12,834 nucleotides of DNA from an uncultured Eubacterium sp. (GCA_900545725.1 URAI01000069.1:1-12834); one strand, 5' to 3'; shown: positions 1 through 7,705, numbered from the stretch's first letter. Notes: generated from the letters alone by a model not told the origin. Numbers and translations: made by a program.

Positions 1-76
1 TTCCCATCAGCGTACAAATCTTACATATCAGCCACAGCCTGCCCGTCTCTACACCATTGTTTCAACAAATCTCAAT

Positions 77-1714
77 TTAATCTTCATCATCCGTATTTTC
101 TTCAGCATAGCCCTGACGTTTTCTTGCCATTTCATCACTTTCGAGATATTCATCATAAGTTGTAATCTTATCAATAAGCTGTCCGCTTGGAACTATTTCC
201 ATAATACGGTTAGCTGTTGTCTGTATAAACTGATGGTCATGTGATGTAAATAATGATACACCTTTAAATTTAATAAGACCATTATTAAGTGCTGTAATTG
301 ATTCCATATCAAGATGGTTGGTAGGATCGTCAAATACCAATACATTTGCTCCCATAATCATCATCTTAGATATAAGACATCTAACTTTTTCACCACCTGA
401 AAGTACTTTAACCTTCTTTACACCATCATCACCGGCAAATAACATTCTTCCTAAGAAGCCTCTTACATACGTTGGGTCTGGATCCGGTGAATACTGTGTA
501 AGCCATTCAACGATTGTATCATCACAGTTAAATTCAGCTGCACTGTCCTTAGGGAAATATGCTGTAGATGTTGTTATACCCCACTTAAATGTTCCCTCAT
601 CAGGTTCAATCTCTCCCATAAGTATTCTAAAAAGTGTTGTTGTTGCAAGCTCGTTAGAACCTACAAATGCAATCTTGTCATCATGATTTACAATAAATGA
701 AATATTATCAAGTACCTTAACACCATCTATTGTCTTAGATATCCCTTCAACCTGAAGAACTTCGTTACCTATTTCTCTTTCTGGTCTGAAATCAATATAT
801 GGATACTTTCTGCTTGATGGTCTGATATCATCAAGTTCAATCTTCTCTAATGCTCTCTTTCTTGATGTAGCCTGCTTAGACTTAGATGCATTAGCTGAGA
901 ATCTCTGGATAAACTCCTGTAATTCCTTAATCTTTTCTTCCTTCTTCTTGTTAGCTTCCTTCATCTGCTTAACAATTAACTGGCTTGATTCATACCAAAA
1001 ATCATAATTACCTGCATATAACTGAATCTTTGCATAATCAATATCTGCAATCTGTGTACACACTTTGTTAAGGAAATAACGGTCATGTGATACTACAATA
1101 ACAGTATTTTCAAAATTAATAAGAAATTCTTCAAGCCATGCAATAGCATCAAGATCTAAGTGGTTAGTAGGCTCATCGAGTAATAAAATATCAGGATTAC
1201 CAAATAAGGCCTTTGCAAGAAGAACCTTAACCTTCTCACTACCATTGAGCTCGCTCATTGTCTTATAATGAAGGTCTGTCATAATTCCAAGACCATTAAG
1301 AAGCTGTGCTGCATCTGATTCTGCTTCCCATCCGTTCATATCTGCAAATTCAGCCTCTAACTCACTTGCTTTATTACCATCTTCCTCAGTAAAGTCTTCC
1401 TTAGCATAGATGGCTTCTTTCTCCTTCATTATCTGATAGAGTCTTTCATTACCCATCATTACTGTATCTAATACTGTATAATCGTCATACTTGAAGTGAT
1501 CCTGTTCAAGGAAAGAAAGTCTCTGTCCCGGTGTAATAGTTACATCACCTTTGCTAGGTTCAATCTGTCCTGTAAGTATCTTTAAAAATGTTGACTTACC
1601 AGCTCCATTTGCACCTATAAGTCCATAACAGTTTCCTTCAGTAAATTTAATATTAACATCTTCAAATAAAGCCTTTTTTCCAATTCTTAAAGTAACATTA
1701 TTTGCACTAATCAT
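77..1714 (-). CDS. ABC-F family ATP-binding protein (YbiT/YkpA-like), 545 aa
   Basis: Soluble protein with two ABC ATPase domains and no membrane segments. ABC-F proteins act on the ribosome as translation factors or antibiotic-protection proteins. Domain 1 has Walker A GANGAGKS (residues 34-41), a signature reading LNGSE (156-160), Walker B ending LLLDEP (E181) and switch His210. A charged, probably helical inter-domain linker with many Lys/Glu spans about 245-300. Domain 2 has a degenerate Walker A, GSNELATTT (352-360, Thr where the ATP-binding Lys is expected), a normal LSGGE signature (438-442), and Walker B VFDDP with Asp463 in place of the catalytic Glu. Length fits the roughly 530-540 aa YbiT/YkpA group rather than the antibiotic-resistance ABC-Fs. 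GGAGG lies 8 nt before the ATG, and the N-terminus matches the family start, so the start is firm. A good promoter lies at 1758-1786. The role is probably translational housekeeping; resistance cannot be excluded. Confidence 0.93.
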   Translation of the reverse strand: MISANNVTLRIGKKALFEDVNIKFTEGNCYGLIGANGAGKSTFLKILTGQIEPSKGDVTITPGQRLSFLEQDHFKYDDYTVLDTVMMGNERLYQIMKEKEAIYAKEDFTEEDGNKASELEAEFADMNGWEAESDAAQLLNGLGIMTDLHYKTMSELNGSEKVKVLLAKALFGNPDILLLDEPTNHLDLDAIAWLEEFLINFENTVIVVSHDRYFLNKVCTQIADIDYAKIQLYAGNYDFWYESSQLIVKQMKEANKKKEEKIKELQEFIQRFSANASKSKQATSRKRALEKIELDDIRPSSRKYPYIDFRPEREIGNEVLQVEGISKTIDGVKVLDNISFIVNHDDKIAFVGSNELATTTLFRILMGEIEPDEGTFKWGITTSTAYFPKDSAAEFNCDDTIVEWLTQYSPDPDPTYVRGFLGRMLFAGDDGVKKVKVLSGGEKVRCLISKMMIMGANVLVFDDPTNHLDMESITALNNGLIKFKGVSLFTSHDHQFIQTTANRIMEIVPSGQLIDKITTYDEYLESDEMARKRQGYAEENTDDED

Positions 1715-1757
1715 TCAATCTTCCTCCATATAATTCCACTTAATAGCAATCCTTATT

Positions 1758-1786
1758 AATATACACTAATAATAGTAAACTTGCAA
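1758..1786 (-). promoter_or_regulatory. Sigma-A-type promoter of the ABC-F gene
   Basis: On the minus strand TTGCAA (1786-1781) is followed after exactly 17 bp by TATATT (1763-1758). Initiation near 1751 would give a leader of roughly 35 nt containing the GGAGG of the ABC-F gene. The short leader leaves little room for an attenuator between promoter and start. Confidence 0.65.
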
Positions 1787-1882
1787 TATTAATAATTGTT
1801 TTTTATAACTATTGTATTTTATAGCTATATAACAAAACTTCATATAAATATCAGCTTATAAAACCGACCGTATATAAAATAA

Positions 1883-1971
1883 TTAATGGGTCTTATATAT
1901 CACTCTCCCAATATAGCATACAACTGAAATATACACATATATTATAGTAAATGATTATATAGACCCATTAA
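1883..1971. repeat. Long imperfect inverted repeat in the ABC-F/LCP gap
   Basis: The left arm TTAATGGGTCT (1883-1893) is matched by its exact complement AGACCCATTAA (1961-1971). The match continues inward as ATATA/TATAT with one extra base in the left arm. The enclosed segment is 67 nt and AT-rich. Each arm begins with TTAA. The element lies in the 344-base gene-free stretch 1715-2058, upstream of the ABC-F promoter and downstream of the LCP stop. No T-run follows either arm, so it is not a typical terminator. A miniature inverted-repeat element is possible. The rest of the gap is AT-rich, with a weak UG-containing hairpin (TTATAGATA/TATCTGTAA on the minus strand) around 1984-2005 and nothing else I can name. 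Confidence 0.5.
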
Positions 1972-2058
1972 GCATTGTTATTACAGATATTCTATCTATA
2001 ATCTCTTAAATGTATTCCTTGAAAATATTATCAATTATCCAATACTGTAAAACTATAA

Positions 2059-3579
2059 TTAGTTTTCTGAAATATATTCATCAACATTGAATACATCTCC
2101 ATCTTTAATCTTCTGTAAAAGTTCTTTAGCCGTATTAACTGCGTTCATATCCGGCTCAGTCATATATAATGACGGATATCCAAAGAAGTATGATGGACCA
2201 TAAGTTCCTGTACCTGTAACAGCATATGTCTGTACATTCCATGGTTCCCCTTCCATTGTAAGCTTAACCATACTTGCAATATCATCGTCATCTAGACTTG
2301 TCTGGAACATTGATTCAACAGACTTAAGCACAGAAGAATAATTATAAAGAATTGATGGTGATGCTACCTTGTCAACAATACCCTGAATAGCTATCATCTG
2401 ATCTCTTCCTCGCTGGTTATCCCCACCTGCTATATTCTGTCTTTCTCTACAGAATGCAAGTGCCGCTTTACCATTAACTTCATTCTTTCCTTCTACAAAA
2501 TGAAATTCTACATCACTTGTATCAGGATGTGTGGTAAATTCAATCTCTGAATTCACTGTAATTCCACCAAGTGCATCAACAATTGCTTCAACACCTGTAA
2601 AATTAACTCTTACATAATAATCTATATCCCAGTTATAAAGCGCACTCAATGTTGCCATAGATGCATCCACACCAAATATACCGGCATGTGTAAGCTTGTC
2701 CTTACCAGTACCTGATGTAAGTGAATTAACATTTACATAGTAATCTCTCGGTGTATTTACAAGAAGTATCTGCTTTGTCTTAGGATTAACTTCAATAAGA
2801 ATATTAACATCACTTCTACCTGACTGATTAAGTTCTCCACACTCATCATTACCTGACAGATATATAGTAAATGTATCTGTTAACGTATTCTTATCAATCA
2901 CAGGCTTCTTAATCTGTGATTCATATGTCTTGTTCTCAATTGTTCTTGTATCCTTTACAAAATCAGGATGTGATTCCTCTAAAGTTGAAACATATGATTC
3001 ATTAACTATAATCGCACCAACTTCTTTGTTATATAAAGCATCAACTAACTTAGTAAAATCATCATAAGTCTGTGTTTTAATGGTCTTTCCTACGTTCTCA
3101 TTAATGCTCTTTACTGTATCCTCCGTCTTCGTCTTATCAAGTACTGCATGATATCCAAAGTTATAATCTGCTGCATCTTTAATTGACTTTGCAGAATCAT
3201 CCTTTAATACATATACTGATACTACGTCTTTCTTGGTATTATCACCTGATACAGAACTTAATGTTCCTTTTGCCTGATAGATATAAACGTCCCCAATAAT
3301 CATAATCAAAGCAAGCAGAACCGCCAGCACCTTTCCAACCCAGTGAGCCTTTGTAAACTGTGTATATACAATAAATGCTGTAATTAATACTAATACCACA
3401 ATTCCGATAATTACATACTTATCAGGAACCATGTTAAGCCAGAATATCATAGCTGCAAACACAATAGCTGCTATAATCTCCACTGCTGATAATGCAAGAC
3501 CTACAATCCTCATTATCTTCTTTTTCTTTTTTAGGCTTTTTTTACCACTTGTCTTCCCATTTGTTTTATTATCTGACAT
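2059..3579 (-). CDS. LCP (LytR-CpsA-Psr) family cell-wall glycopolymer ligase, 506 aa
   Basis: LCP enzymes transfer undecaprenyl-linked polymers (teichoic acid, capsule or other wall glycans) onto peptidoglycan at the outer membrane face. The N-terminus is Lys-rich (residues 12-21) and is followed by three hydrophobic segments, about 24-48, 54-73 and 81-101. The outside part then has a region of about 130 residues before the LCP domain (about 236-405). Family landmarks are visible: SGRSDVNI (Arg255, Asp257), NTPRDYYV (Arg278, Asp279), the KLTHAG stretch, FCRER (Arg378, Arg380), and DNQRGRDQ (Asp387, Arg390, Arg392), the pyrophosphate- and metal-binding residues of the family. The C-terminal tail (about 430-506) is not assigned. 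GGAG lies about 7 nt before the ATG, and a strong promoter sits upstream, so it is probably transcribed independently of the TIR gene 84 bp upstream. The specific polymer substrate cannot be read from the sequence. Confidence 0.93.
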   Translation of the reverse strand: MSDNKTNGKTSGKKSLKKKKKIMRIVGLALSAVEIIAAIVFAAMIFWLNMVPDKYVIIGIVVLVLITAFIVYTQFTKAHWVGKVLAVLLALIMIIGDVYIYQAKGTLSSVSGDNTKKDVVSVYVLKDDSAKSIKDAADYNFGYHAVLDKTKTEDTVKSINENVGKTIKTQTYDDFTKLVDALYNKEVGAIIVNESYVSTLEESHPDFVKDTRTIENKTYESQIKKPVIDKNTLTDTFTIYLSGNDECGELNQSGRSDVNILIEVNPKTKQILLVNTPRDYYVNVNSLTSGTGKDKLTHAGIFGVDASMATLSALYNWDIDYYVRVNFTGVEAIVDALGGITVNSEIEFTTHPDTSDVEFHFVEGKNEVNGKAALAFCRERQNIAGGDNQRGRDQMIAIQGIVDKVASPSILYNYSSVLKSVESMFQTSLDDDDIASMVKLTMEGEPWNVQTYAVTGTGTYGPSYFFGYPSLYMTEPDMNAVNTAKELLQKIKDGDVFNVDEYISEN

Positions 3580-3610
3580 ATTACTACTCCTTTTTCAGAA
3601 ATACTAAAGA

Positions 3611-3639
3611 AGTATATCACATAAACTTATAAAATGCAA
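3611..3639 (-). promoter_or_regulatory. Promoter of the LCP gene with extended -10
   Basis: On the minus strand TTGCAT (3639-3634) is separated by 17 bp from TATACT (3616-3611). The -10 is preceded by TG at the extended -10 position (TGATATACT). It lies in the 84-bp gap between the TIR gene and the LCP gene, which argues that the LCP gene is its own transcription unit. Confidence 0.7.
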
Positions 3640-3663
3640 AAACTATTTTAGCTTTAATATTAT

Positions 3664-4488
3664 TTATCTATCAGCTGCTTTATTATTACTTTCCGTTTCA
3701 AACATAAGAAGCATACAGTACTTAATAATATCAAGCTGTGTCTTATCAAACGGCATACACATTCCCATATAAGAATATATATTTTCAATACACTGTGAAT
3801 ACATATTCCCATCAACAACAGTCCTGCTGCCACCAACTGTCATTATATATGTATACAATGCATATAAAAGTGTAATTTTACGTTCATAATCATAAGCTTT
3901 AACCTGACCATATGCCTTCTTAATATTTTTTATATACATATCATCATTGAAACCATTTTTTTCAATCATCTGCCATATGCTTCCAGAACTTTCTGCACAA
4001 AACGCTCCTGCCCTGTCAGACGTATATTCTAATAACACCTTATATACGGCCTTATGTGTATTTATCACAGAATCCGTATCCATAAATACTGTATTCCTTA
4101 ACCATTCAAGTCTTGGTGGCAGCATCTGCTTATCTACACCTTTATTAAAACAAAAGACTTTTATCCGTTTCTTTAAAAAAAGCCTTTTGATATTTTCCAG
4201 TTCTGACAATACCGATATGTCTGTCATAAGCTCCTCTGATAACAATATAATTGCATATTCCTCGTTCTTTAATGCAATATTATTATAATATACGTTATCT
4301 TCCCTCACACAATTACATCCATCCTCTGATGAATCCTTAACACTAATTCCCCACTCATGCATATGATATGATATCTCTTCATAATCATATCTCCCATTTT
4401 TCGTTGAATAACAAATGTACAACTCTTCTCCCTCCGTATTTTTATAGTTTTTAACATTTGTAAATACAAGCAATCCCCCACAAACCAT
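3664..4488 (-). CDS. TIR-domain protein with unknown helical C-terminal region
   Basis: The N-terminal half reads as a TIR domain. LYICYSTKN (residues 23-31) corresponds to the family FISYSxxD strand. AIILLSEELMTDISVLSEL (79-97) aligns without gaps to the usual 'IVVLSxNYLxSxWCxxEL', placing the putative NADase catalytic Glu at E96, with Ile91 where Trp is common. VFCFNKGVDKQMLPPRLEWL (111-130) matches the late strand and its LPP loop. Residues from about 150 to 274 look helical (Tyr, Met and Lys-rich) and I do not recognise them. No signal peptide or membrane segment is seen. The ATG at 4488 has no Shine-Dalgarno; a TTG at 4422 has GGAGG (4435-4431) 8 nt upstream and would begin exactly at the first TIR strand, so the true protein is probably 252 aa. 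It follows the S8 protease gene by 69 bp in the same direction, probably as one operon. An immune or signalling role is inference. Confidence 0.72.
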   Translation of the reverse strand: MVCGGLLVFTNVKNYKNTEGEELYICYSTKNGRYDYEEISYHMHEWGISVKDSSEDGCNCVREDNVYYNNIALKNEEYAIILLSEELMTDISVLSELENIKRLFLKKRIKVFCFNKGVDKQMLPPRLEWLRNTVFMDTDSVINTHKAVYKVLLEYTSDRAGAFCAESSGSIWQMIEKNGFNDDMYIKNIKKAYGQVKAYDYERKITLLYALYTYIMTVGGSRTVVDGNMYSQCIENIYSYMGMCMPFDKTQLDIIKYCMLLMFETESNNKAADR

Positions 4489-4557
4489 TTATATCATACT
4501 AAAAATATATTTTAAATATTATCATTCAAATCCATATTTTAAATTCCTGAAACTAAT

Positions 4558-5445
4558 CTAATTATTATTTTTTATAAATCCATATACATCTAAAACACCC
4601 CAGCCCTGCTGATTATATGGAACATCTATTTTCTTACAGAAACTTTTTAATCTTTTTTTTACATATTTAGGACTTATATTCTCATTATTCTCCTGCATAT
4701 ATCTTGCAATTGCACCGCTTACAATCGGTGCAGCCATTGACGTTCCACTCTTTATTGAATATGAATTTTTTCTGTTTGCACATGCTATCATATCAGAGCC
4801 TGCTACAACAAGCTCTGGCTTTACTATACAACATGCTGTAGGTCCTCTTCCTGAATAATATTTTATGCCCTGATTTTTTCTGTATCCATTTTGATTTTTG
4901 CGTTTCTTATCATGTGATACCATATAAGAATAATCATCATATGCGCCTACAGTAATTATCTTTCTGCTTATTCCCGGTGCCGTTACACTATTGACATCAG
5001 GTCCGCTGTTTCCTGCCGCCGCAACTACTACAATCCCTTCATCCCACAGACTCTCTACTGCTTTTACCAGTCTGGAATCCTCATCCAGATCCATGCTTTG
5101 TGTGGTTCCAAATGAAATATTTACAACCCTTATATTATATATTTTTTTATTTTCACTAATCCACGAAAGCCCTGATATTACATTTTCTACTTTGCCATTT
5201 CCAGCCTTATCCAGTACCTTCACCGCAATAATACCGGCATTTTTTGCAATTCCTCTGTATCTTCCACCTGATGCTGCACCACTTCCGGCAATAATTCCAC
5301 TTACGTGTGTTCCATGTCCACTGTCATCATATGGAAGCTTTTTATTATTTACAAAATCAGCAAATGCCACTATCCTGTTGTCAAAATCACGATGTCTGTA
5401 AATCCCTGTATCAATTACCGCAACACCTATATACATTTTAATCAA
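4558..5445 (-). CDS. Compact intracellular S8 (subtilisin-like) serine protease, 295 aa
   Basis: The complete catalytic triad is present: Asp12 in VAVIDTGI, His44 in DSGHGTHVSG and Ser236 in SGTSMAAP. The oxyanion-hole Asn146 lies in AAAGNSGP. The catalytic domain begins almost at residue 1 and ends near the C-terminus, so there is no signal peptide, no classical inhibitory prodomain and no anchor. This suggests a cytoplasmic enzyme like the Bacillus AprX/IspA group but shorter. A basic insert rich in Lys and Asn (about 178-194) precedes the YYSGRGP strand. The start is uncertain: TTG at 5445 has GGATGG only 3 nt away, while ATG at 5436 has it 12 nt away; both keep the Asp motif. The gene is divergent from carbamate kinase and leads a probable operon with the TIR gene. 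Substrate and any activation mechanism are unknown. Confidence 0.9.
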   Translation of the reverse strand: MIKMYIGVAVIDTGIYRHRDFDNRIVAFADFVNNKKLPYDDSGHGTHVSGIIAGSGAASGGRYRGIAKNAGIIAVKVLDKAGNGKVENVISGLSWISENKKIYNIRVVNISFGTTQSMDLDEDSRLVKAVESLWDEGIVVVAAAGNSGPDVNSVTAPGISRKIITVGAYDDYSYMVSHDKKRKNQNGYRKNQGIKYYSGRGPTACCIVKPELVVAGSDMIACANRKNSYSIKSGTSMAAPIVSGAIARYMQENNENISPKYVKKRLKSFCKKIDVPYNQQGWGVLDVYGFIKNNN

Positions 5446-5495
5446 TTCCCATCCATAATATCAGTCAGATTAACAGCACTATTTATGTCACCGTT

Positions 5496-5524
5496 CAGAT
5501 AAAGCCCACACATACTACTGTCAA
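5496..5524 (-). promoter_or_regulatory. Candidate promoter of the protease-TIR unit
   Basis: On the minus strand a perfect TTGACA (5524-5519) is followed after 17 bp by TATCTG (5501-5496), a weak -10. It is back-to-back with the carbamate kinase promoter: the two -35 boxes are only 15 bp apart. The weak -10 may mean low basal expression or a need for an activator. Confidence 0.4.
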
Positions 5525-5539
5525 TCTATAACAATTTAA

Positions 5540-5568
5540 TTGCTTTTTATATAAATATGCCTTATAAT
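5540..5568 (+). promoter_or_regulatory. Promoter of carbamate kinase
   Basis: TTGCTT (5540-5545), a 17-bp spacer and a consensus TATAAT (5563-5568). Initiation near 5575 would leave a leader of about 110 nt before the ATG at 5685. No known riboswitch core was recognised in that leader. Confidence 0.7.
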
Positions 5569-5684
5569 AATTATATTATATGTCGTTTTATGCTATATGT
5601 GACTAATCATTTTTCAGGTATTTTATCATATACAACATATTACGCTTTGCGAACATCAATAGTGGGCAAGAATGGAGGATTATT

Positions 5685-6623
5685 ATGGAAAATAAGAAAA
5701 TAGTAGTTGCTTTGGGAAGAAATGCTTTTGGTACAACATTTCCTGAACAGCAGACTAACGTTAAGAAGGCAGCTATGGCAATTGCTGACTTAGTAGAAGC
5801 TAAGTACCAGATTGTTATTACTCACAGTAACGGTCCTCAGGTTGGTATGATTCAGACAGCCATGACTGAATTTGCAAGACTCGAACCTGATGACAGAACT
5901 GTAGCTCCTATGTCAGTCTGTGGAGCAATGAGCGAAGGATATATAGGCTATGATTTACAGAATGCAATACGTGAAGAATTATTAAACAGAGGTATCAGCA
6001 AGACTGTATCTACAATTATCACACAGGTACGTGTAGACCCATTTGATATTGCTTTCAGTGAACCGTCCAAGATTATTGGAAGATTTATGTCTAAGGAAGA
6101 TGCTGATGCCGAAGAAGAAAAGGGTAATCATGTTATTGAAGAAGAACCGGGAAAGTTCAGAAGAATTATTGCTGCTCCAATGCCTATAGATATTTATGAA
6201 ATTGATGCTATTAAGGCTTTACTTGATGCTGACCAGATAGTAATTGCTGCCGGCGGCGGTGGTATTCCTGTTCTTGAGCAGGGTACTCATCTTAAGGGTG
6301 CAAGTGCCATTATTGAAAAGGATTATACAGCAGCCAAGCTTGCTGAATTAACAGGTGCAGGAACACTTCTTTTCCTTACAGGATATGATAACCTTACTAT
6401 CGGAAAAGGAACTGATGAAGAGAAAGTCTTTGAAAAAGTAACAGCCGGTGAATTACATAATTATATAAGACAGGGTCATTTTCCTGCAAAGACAACTTTC
6501 CCTAAGGTTGATGCCTCAATCCGTTTTGTAACGGCAGATTCATCACGTAAGGCAGTTATTTCCAATATTGATAAGGCTAAGTTAAGTCTTAGCGGTAAGG
6601 CTGGTACAACTATAACAGCATAA
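5685..6623 (+). CDS. arcC: Carbamate kinase, divergent, 312 aa
   Basis: An amino-acid-kinase fold enzyme that makes ATP from carbamoyl phosphate and ADP, giving carbamate, in fermentative arginine, agmatine, purine or allantoin breakdown. Visible motifs are VVALGRNAFG (7-16), THSNGPQVG (46-54), AAGGGGIPV (188-196), IEKDYTAAKLA (210-220), and TTFPKVDASIRF near 270-281. Length is normal for the family. The usual GGN of the first loop reads GRN (Arg12), HGNGPQVG reads HSNGPQVG, and the loop usually written GSMxPKVEA reads KTTFPKVDA, so this is a divergent branch. GGAGG (5674-5678) lies 6 nt before the ATG. No arginine deiminase, carbamoyltransferase or transporter gene is adjacent, so the source of carbamoyl phosphate is not shown. 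It is the only plus-strand gene and is bounded by a promoter and a probable terminator. Confidence 0.9.
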   Translation: MENKKIVVALGRNAFGTTFPEQQTNVKKAAMAIADLVEAKYQIVITHSNGPQVGMIQTAMTEFARLEPDDRTVAPMSVCGAMSEGYIGYDLQNAIREELLNRGISKTVSTIITQVRVDPFDIAFSEPSKIIGRFMSKEDADAEEEKGNHVIEEEPGKFRRIIAAPMPIDIYEIDAIKALLDADQIVIAAGGGGIPVLEQGTHLKGASAIIEKDYTAAKLAELTGAGTLLFLTGYDNLTIGKGTDEEKVFEKVTAGELHNYIRQGHFPAKTTFPKVDASIRFVTADSSRKAVISNIDKAKLSLSGKAGTTITA

Positions 6624-6684
6624 TCCGGATTATTATATTTTTGCAATATTTTAAATTCACTCATTTATAGCTGATATAGTAAAT

Positions 6685-6760
6685 AATCCAATATACACAT
6701 TTTATTATTCCATATTATTTTATAGGGAATACCGGACTGTGTATATTGGATTTATTTTTA
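6685..6760 (+). terminator. Probable terminator of carbamate kinase, long nested hairpin
   Basis: AATCCAATATACACA (6685-6699) pairs perfectly with 6738-6752, a 15-bp outer stem. Inside, TATTCC (6706-6711) pairs with GGAATA (6726-6731). On the plus strand the stem runs directly into TTTATTTTTA. The 38-nt enclosed segment is longer than in a canonical intrinsic terminator. Confidence 0.5.
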
Positions 6761-6763
6761 ACT

Positions 6764-6789
6764 AAAAAAACAGCTGGTATTTAACCAGC
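6764..6789 (-). terminator. Rho-independent terminator downstream of the RelQ gene
   Basis: On the minus strand GCTGGT (6789-6784), a 5-nt loop and ACCAGC (6778-6773) form a 6-bp GC-rich stem followed by TG and seven T residues (6770-6764). It ends the transcript about 84 nt past the RelQ stop codon and faces the carbamate kinase terminator. Confidence 0.8.
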
Positions 6790-6872
6790 CACTTTTAAAA
6801 TCATGATATCAATAATCTTATATAACAGACAATACACATGCATAGGTTATTTTTATCAGCTTAACCTGAATA

Positions 6873-7577
6873 TTACTCCTGTCTTTTACTCTTATTAATC
6901 CTATTTTTAATCTCTTCCATTCGGATATCCAGAAGCATACTTGTTTCTGCACACTCTTTTAAGTCTTTTGCAAGCTCTTCCGCATCTGATGGATTAATCT
7001 CCTTTTTATATCTTAATTTATGTTCAAGGCTTGCCCAGAAGTCCATCGCAATAGTCCTTAGCTGAACCTCAACATTTACATTTCTCTTTTCATTCTGTAA
7101 AAATATTGGTACCTGTACTATAAGATGCAGACTTCTGTATCCCCCTTCTTTAGGTCTTTTTATGTAATCCTTAATCTCAACAAGTCTGATATCATCCTGA
7201 TTCAGAAAACATTTTGCAAGGTAATAAATATCTTCCCTGAATGAGCAGATTACCCGTACTCCTGCAATATCATTTATATTCTCATCCATAGACTCAAGCG
7301 TAGGCTTTATATTCTTTCGTTGAATTTTTTCCACTATACTGTCAAATGACTTTACTCTGGATTTAATAGCTTCTATTGGGTTTCTGTCATATTCAAGTGA
7401 AAACTGTTCATTAAGAACCTTAAACTTTGTCTCAACCTCCATAACAGCACATTTGTATCTTGACATTACTACATTCATTCTTTCCTTATTTGATGATAGT
7501 GCTTCTGCAATCTGTTTCCTTTGTACATCAGAATTATCCCCATCATACGATACTGTATTATTTAATTCTATACCCAT
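6873..7577 (-). CDS. relQ: Small (p)ppGpp synthetase, RelQ/YjbM type, 234 aa
   Basis: A stand-alone alarmone synthetase that transfers pyrophosphate from ATP to GDP or GTP. There is no HD hydrolase domain and no TGS or ACT regulatory domain, as in small alarmone synthetases. Counting from the preferred start, conserved blocks are RVKSFDSI (74-81), DIAGVRVICSF (103-113, Asp103), KRPKEGGYRSLHL (140-152) and VEVQLRTIAMDFWASLEHKL (169-188, with the EVQ Glu170). Length is slightly above the B. subtilis RelQ size of about 211 aa because of an extra N-terminal stretch of about 25 residues. The open frame extends to an ATG at 7604, but that codon lacks a Shine-Dalgarno, whereas ATG 7577 has GAGG 6 nt upstream. 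It is monocistronic, with its own promoter and a strong terminator. Confidence 0.92.
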   Translation of the reverse strand: MGIELNNTVSYDGDNSDVQRKQIAEALSSNKERMNVVMSRYKCAVMEVETKFKVLNEQFSLEYDRNPIEAIKSRVKSFDSIVEKIQRKNIKPTLESMDENINDIAGVRVICSFREDIYYLAKCFLNQDDIRLVEIKDYIKRPKEGGYRSLHLIVQVPIFLQNEKRNVNVEVQLRTIAMDFWASLEHKLRYKKEINPSDAEELAKDLKECAETSMLLDIRMEEIKNRINKSKRQE

Positions 7578-7705
7578 TAAAATCCTCATTTCTGAGCGGT
7601 TCATATATTATCTGTATATATTATTATAATGTTATGATATTATTAAAAATATCTCTTACTATACAGTCTCTTTTAAAACAGTTCATTAAATTGCCGCCCC
7701 AGATT

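Noticed and set aside
1..76. Left edge of the window downstream of the ABC-F gene
   Set aside because: Open frames run through it on the plus strand, but they are short, lack a start, and continue as antisense to the ABC-F gene; no clear terminator is seen.
5442..5513. Minus-strand frame of 23 codons (MCGLYLNGDINSAVNLTDIM...) overlapping the protease start, with a dockerin-like look
   Set aside because: It has no ribosome binding site, its start lies upstream of the likely transcription start, and a single GDIN..VNLTD match is too short to call a domain.
6844..6867. Small inverted repeat AGGTTA/TAACCT just past the RelQ stop
   Set aside because: Only 6 AT-rich pairs with a 12-nt loop and no T-run; the strong terminator lies further on at 6764-6789.
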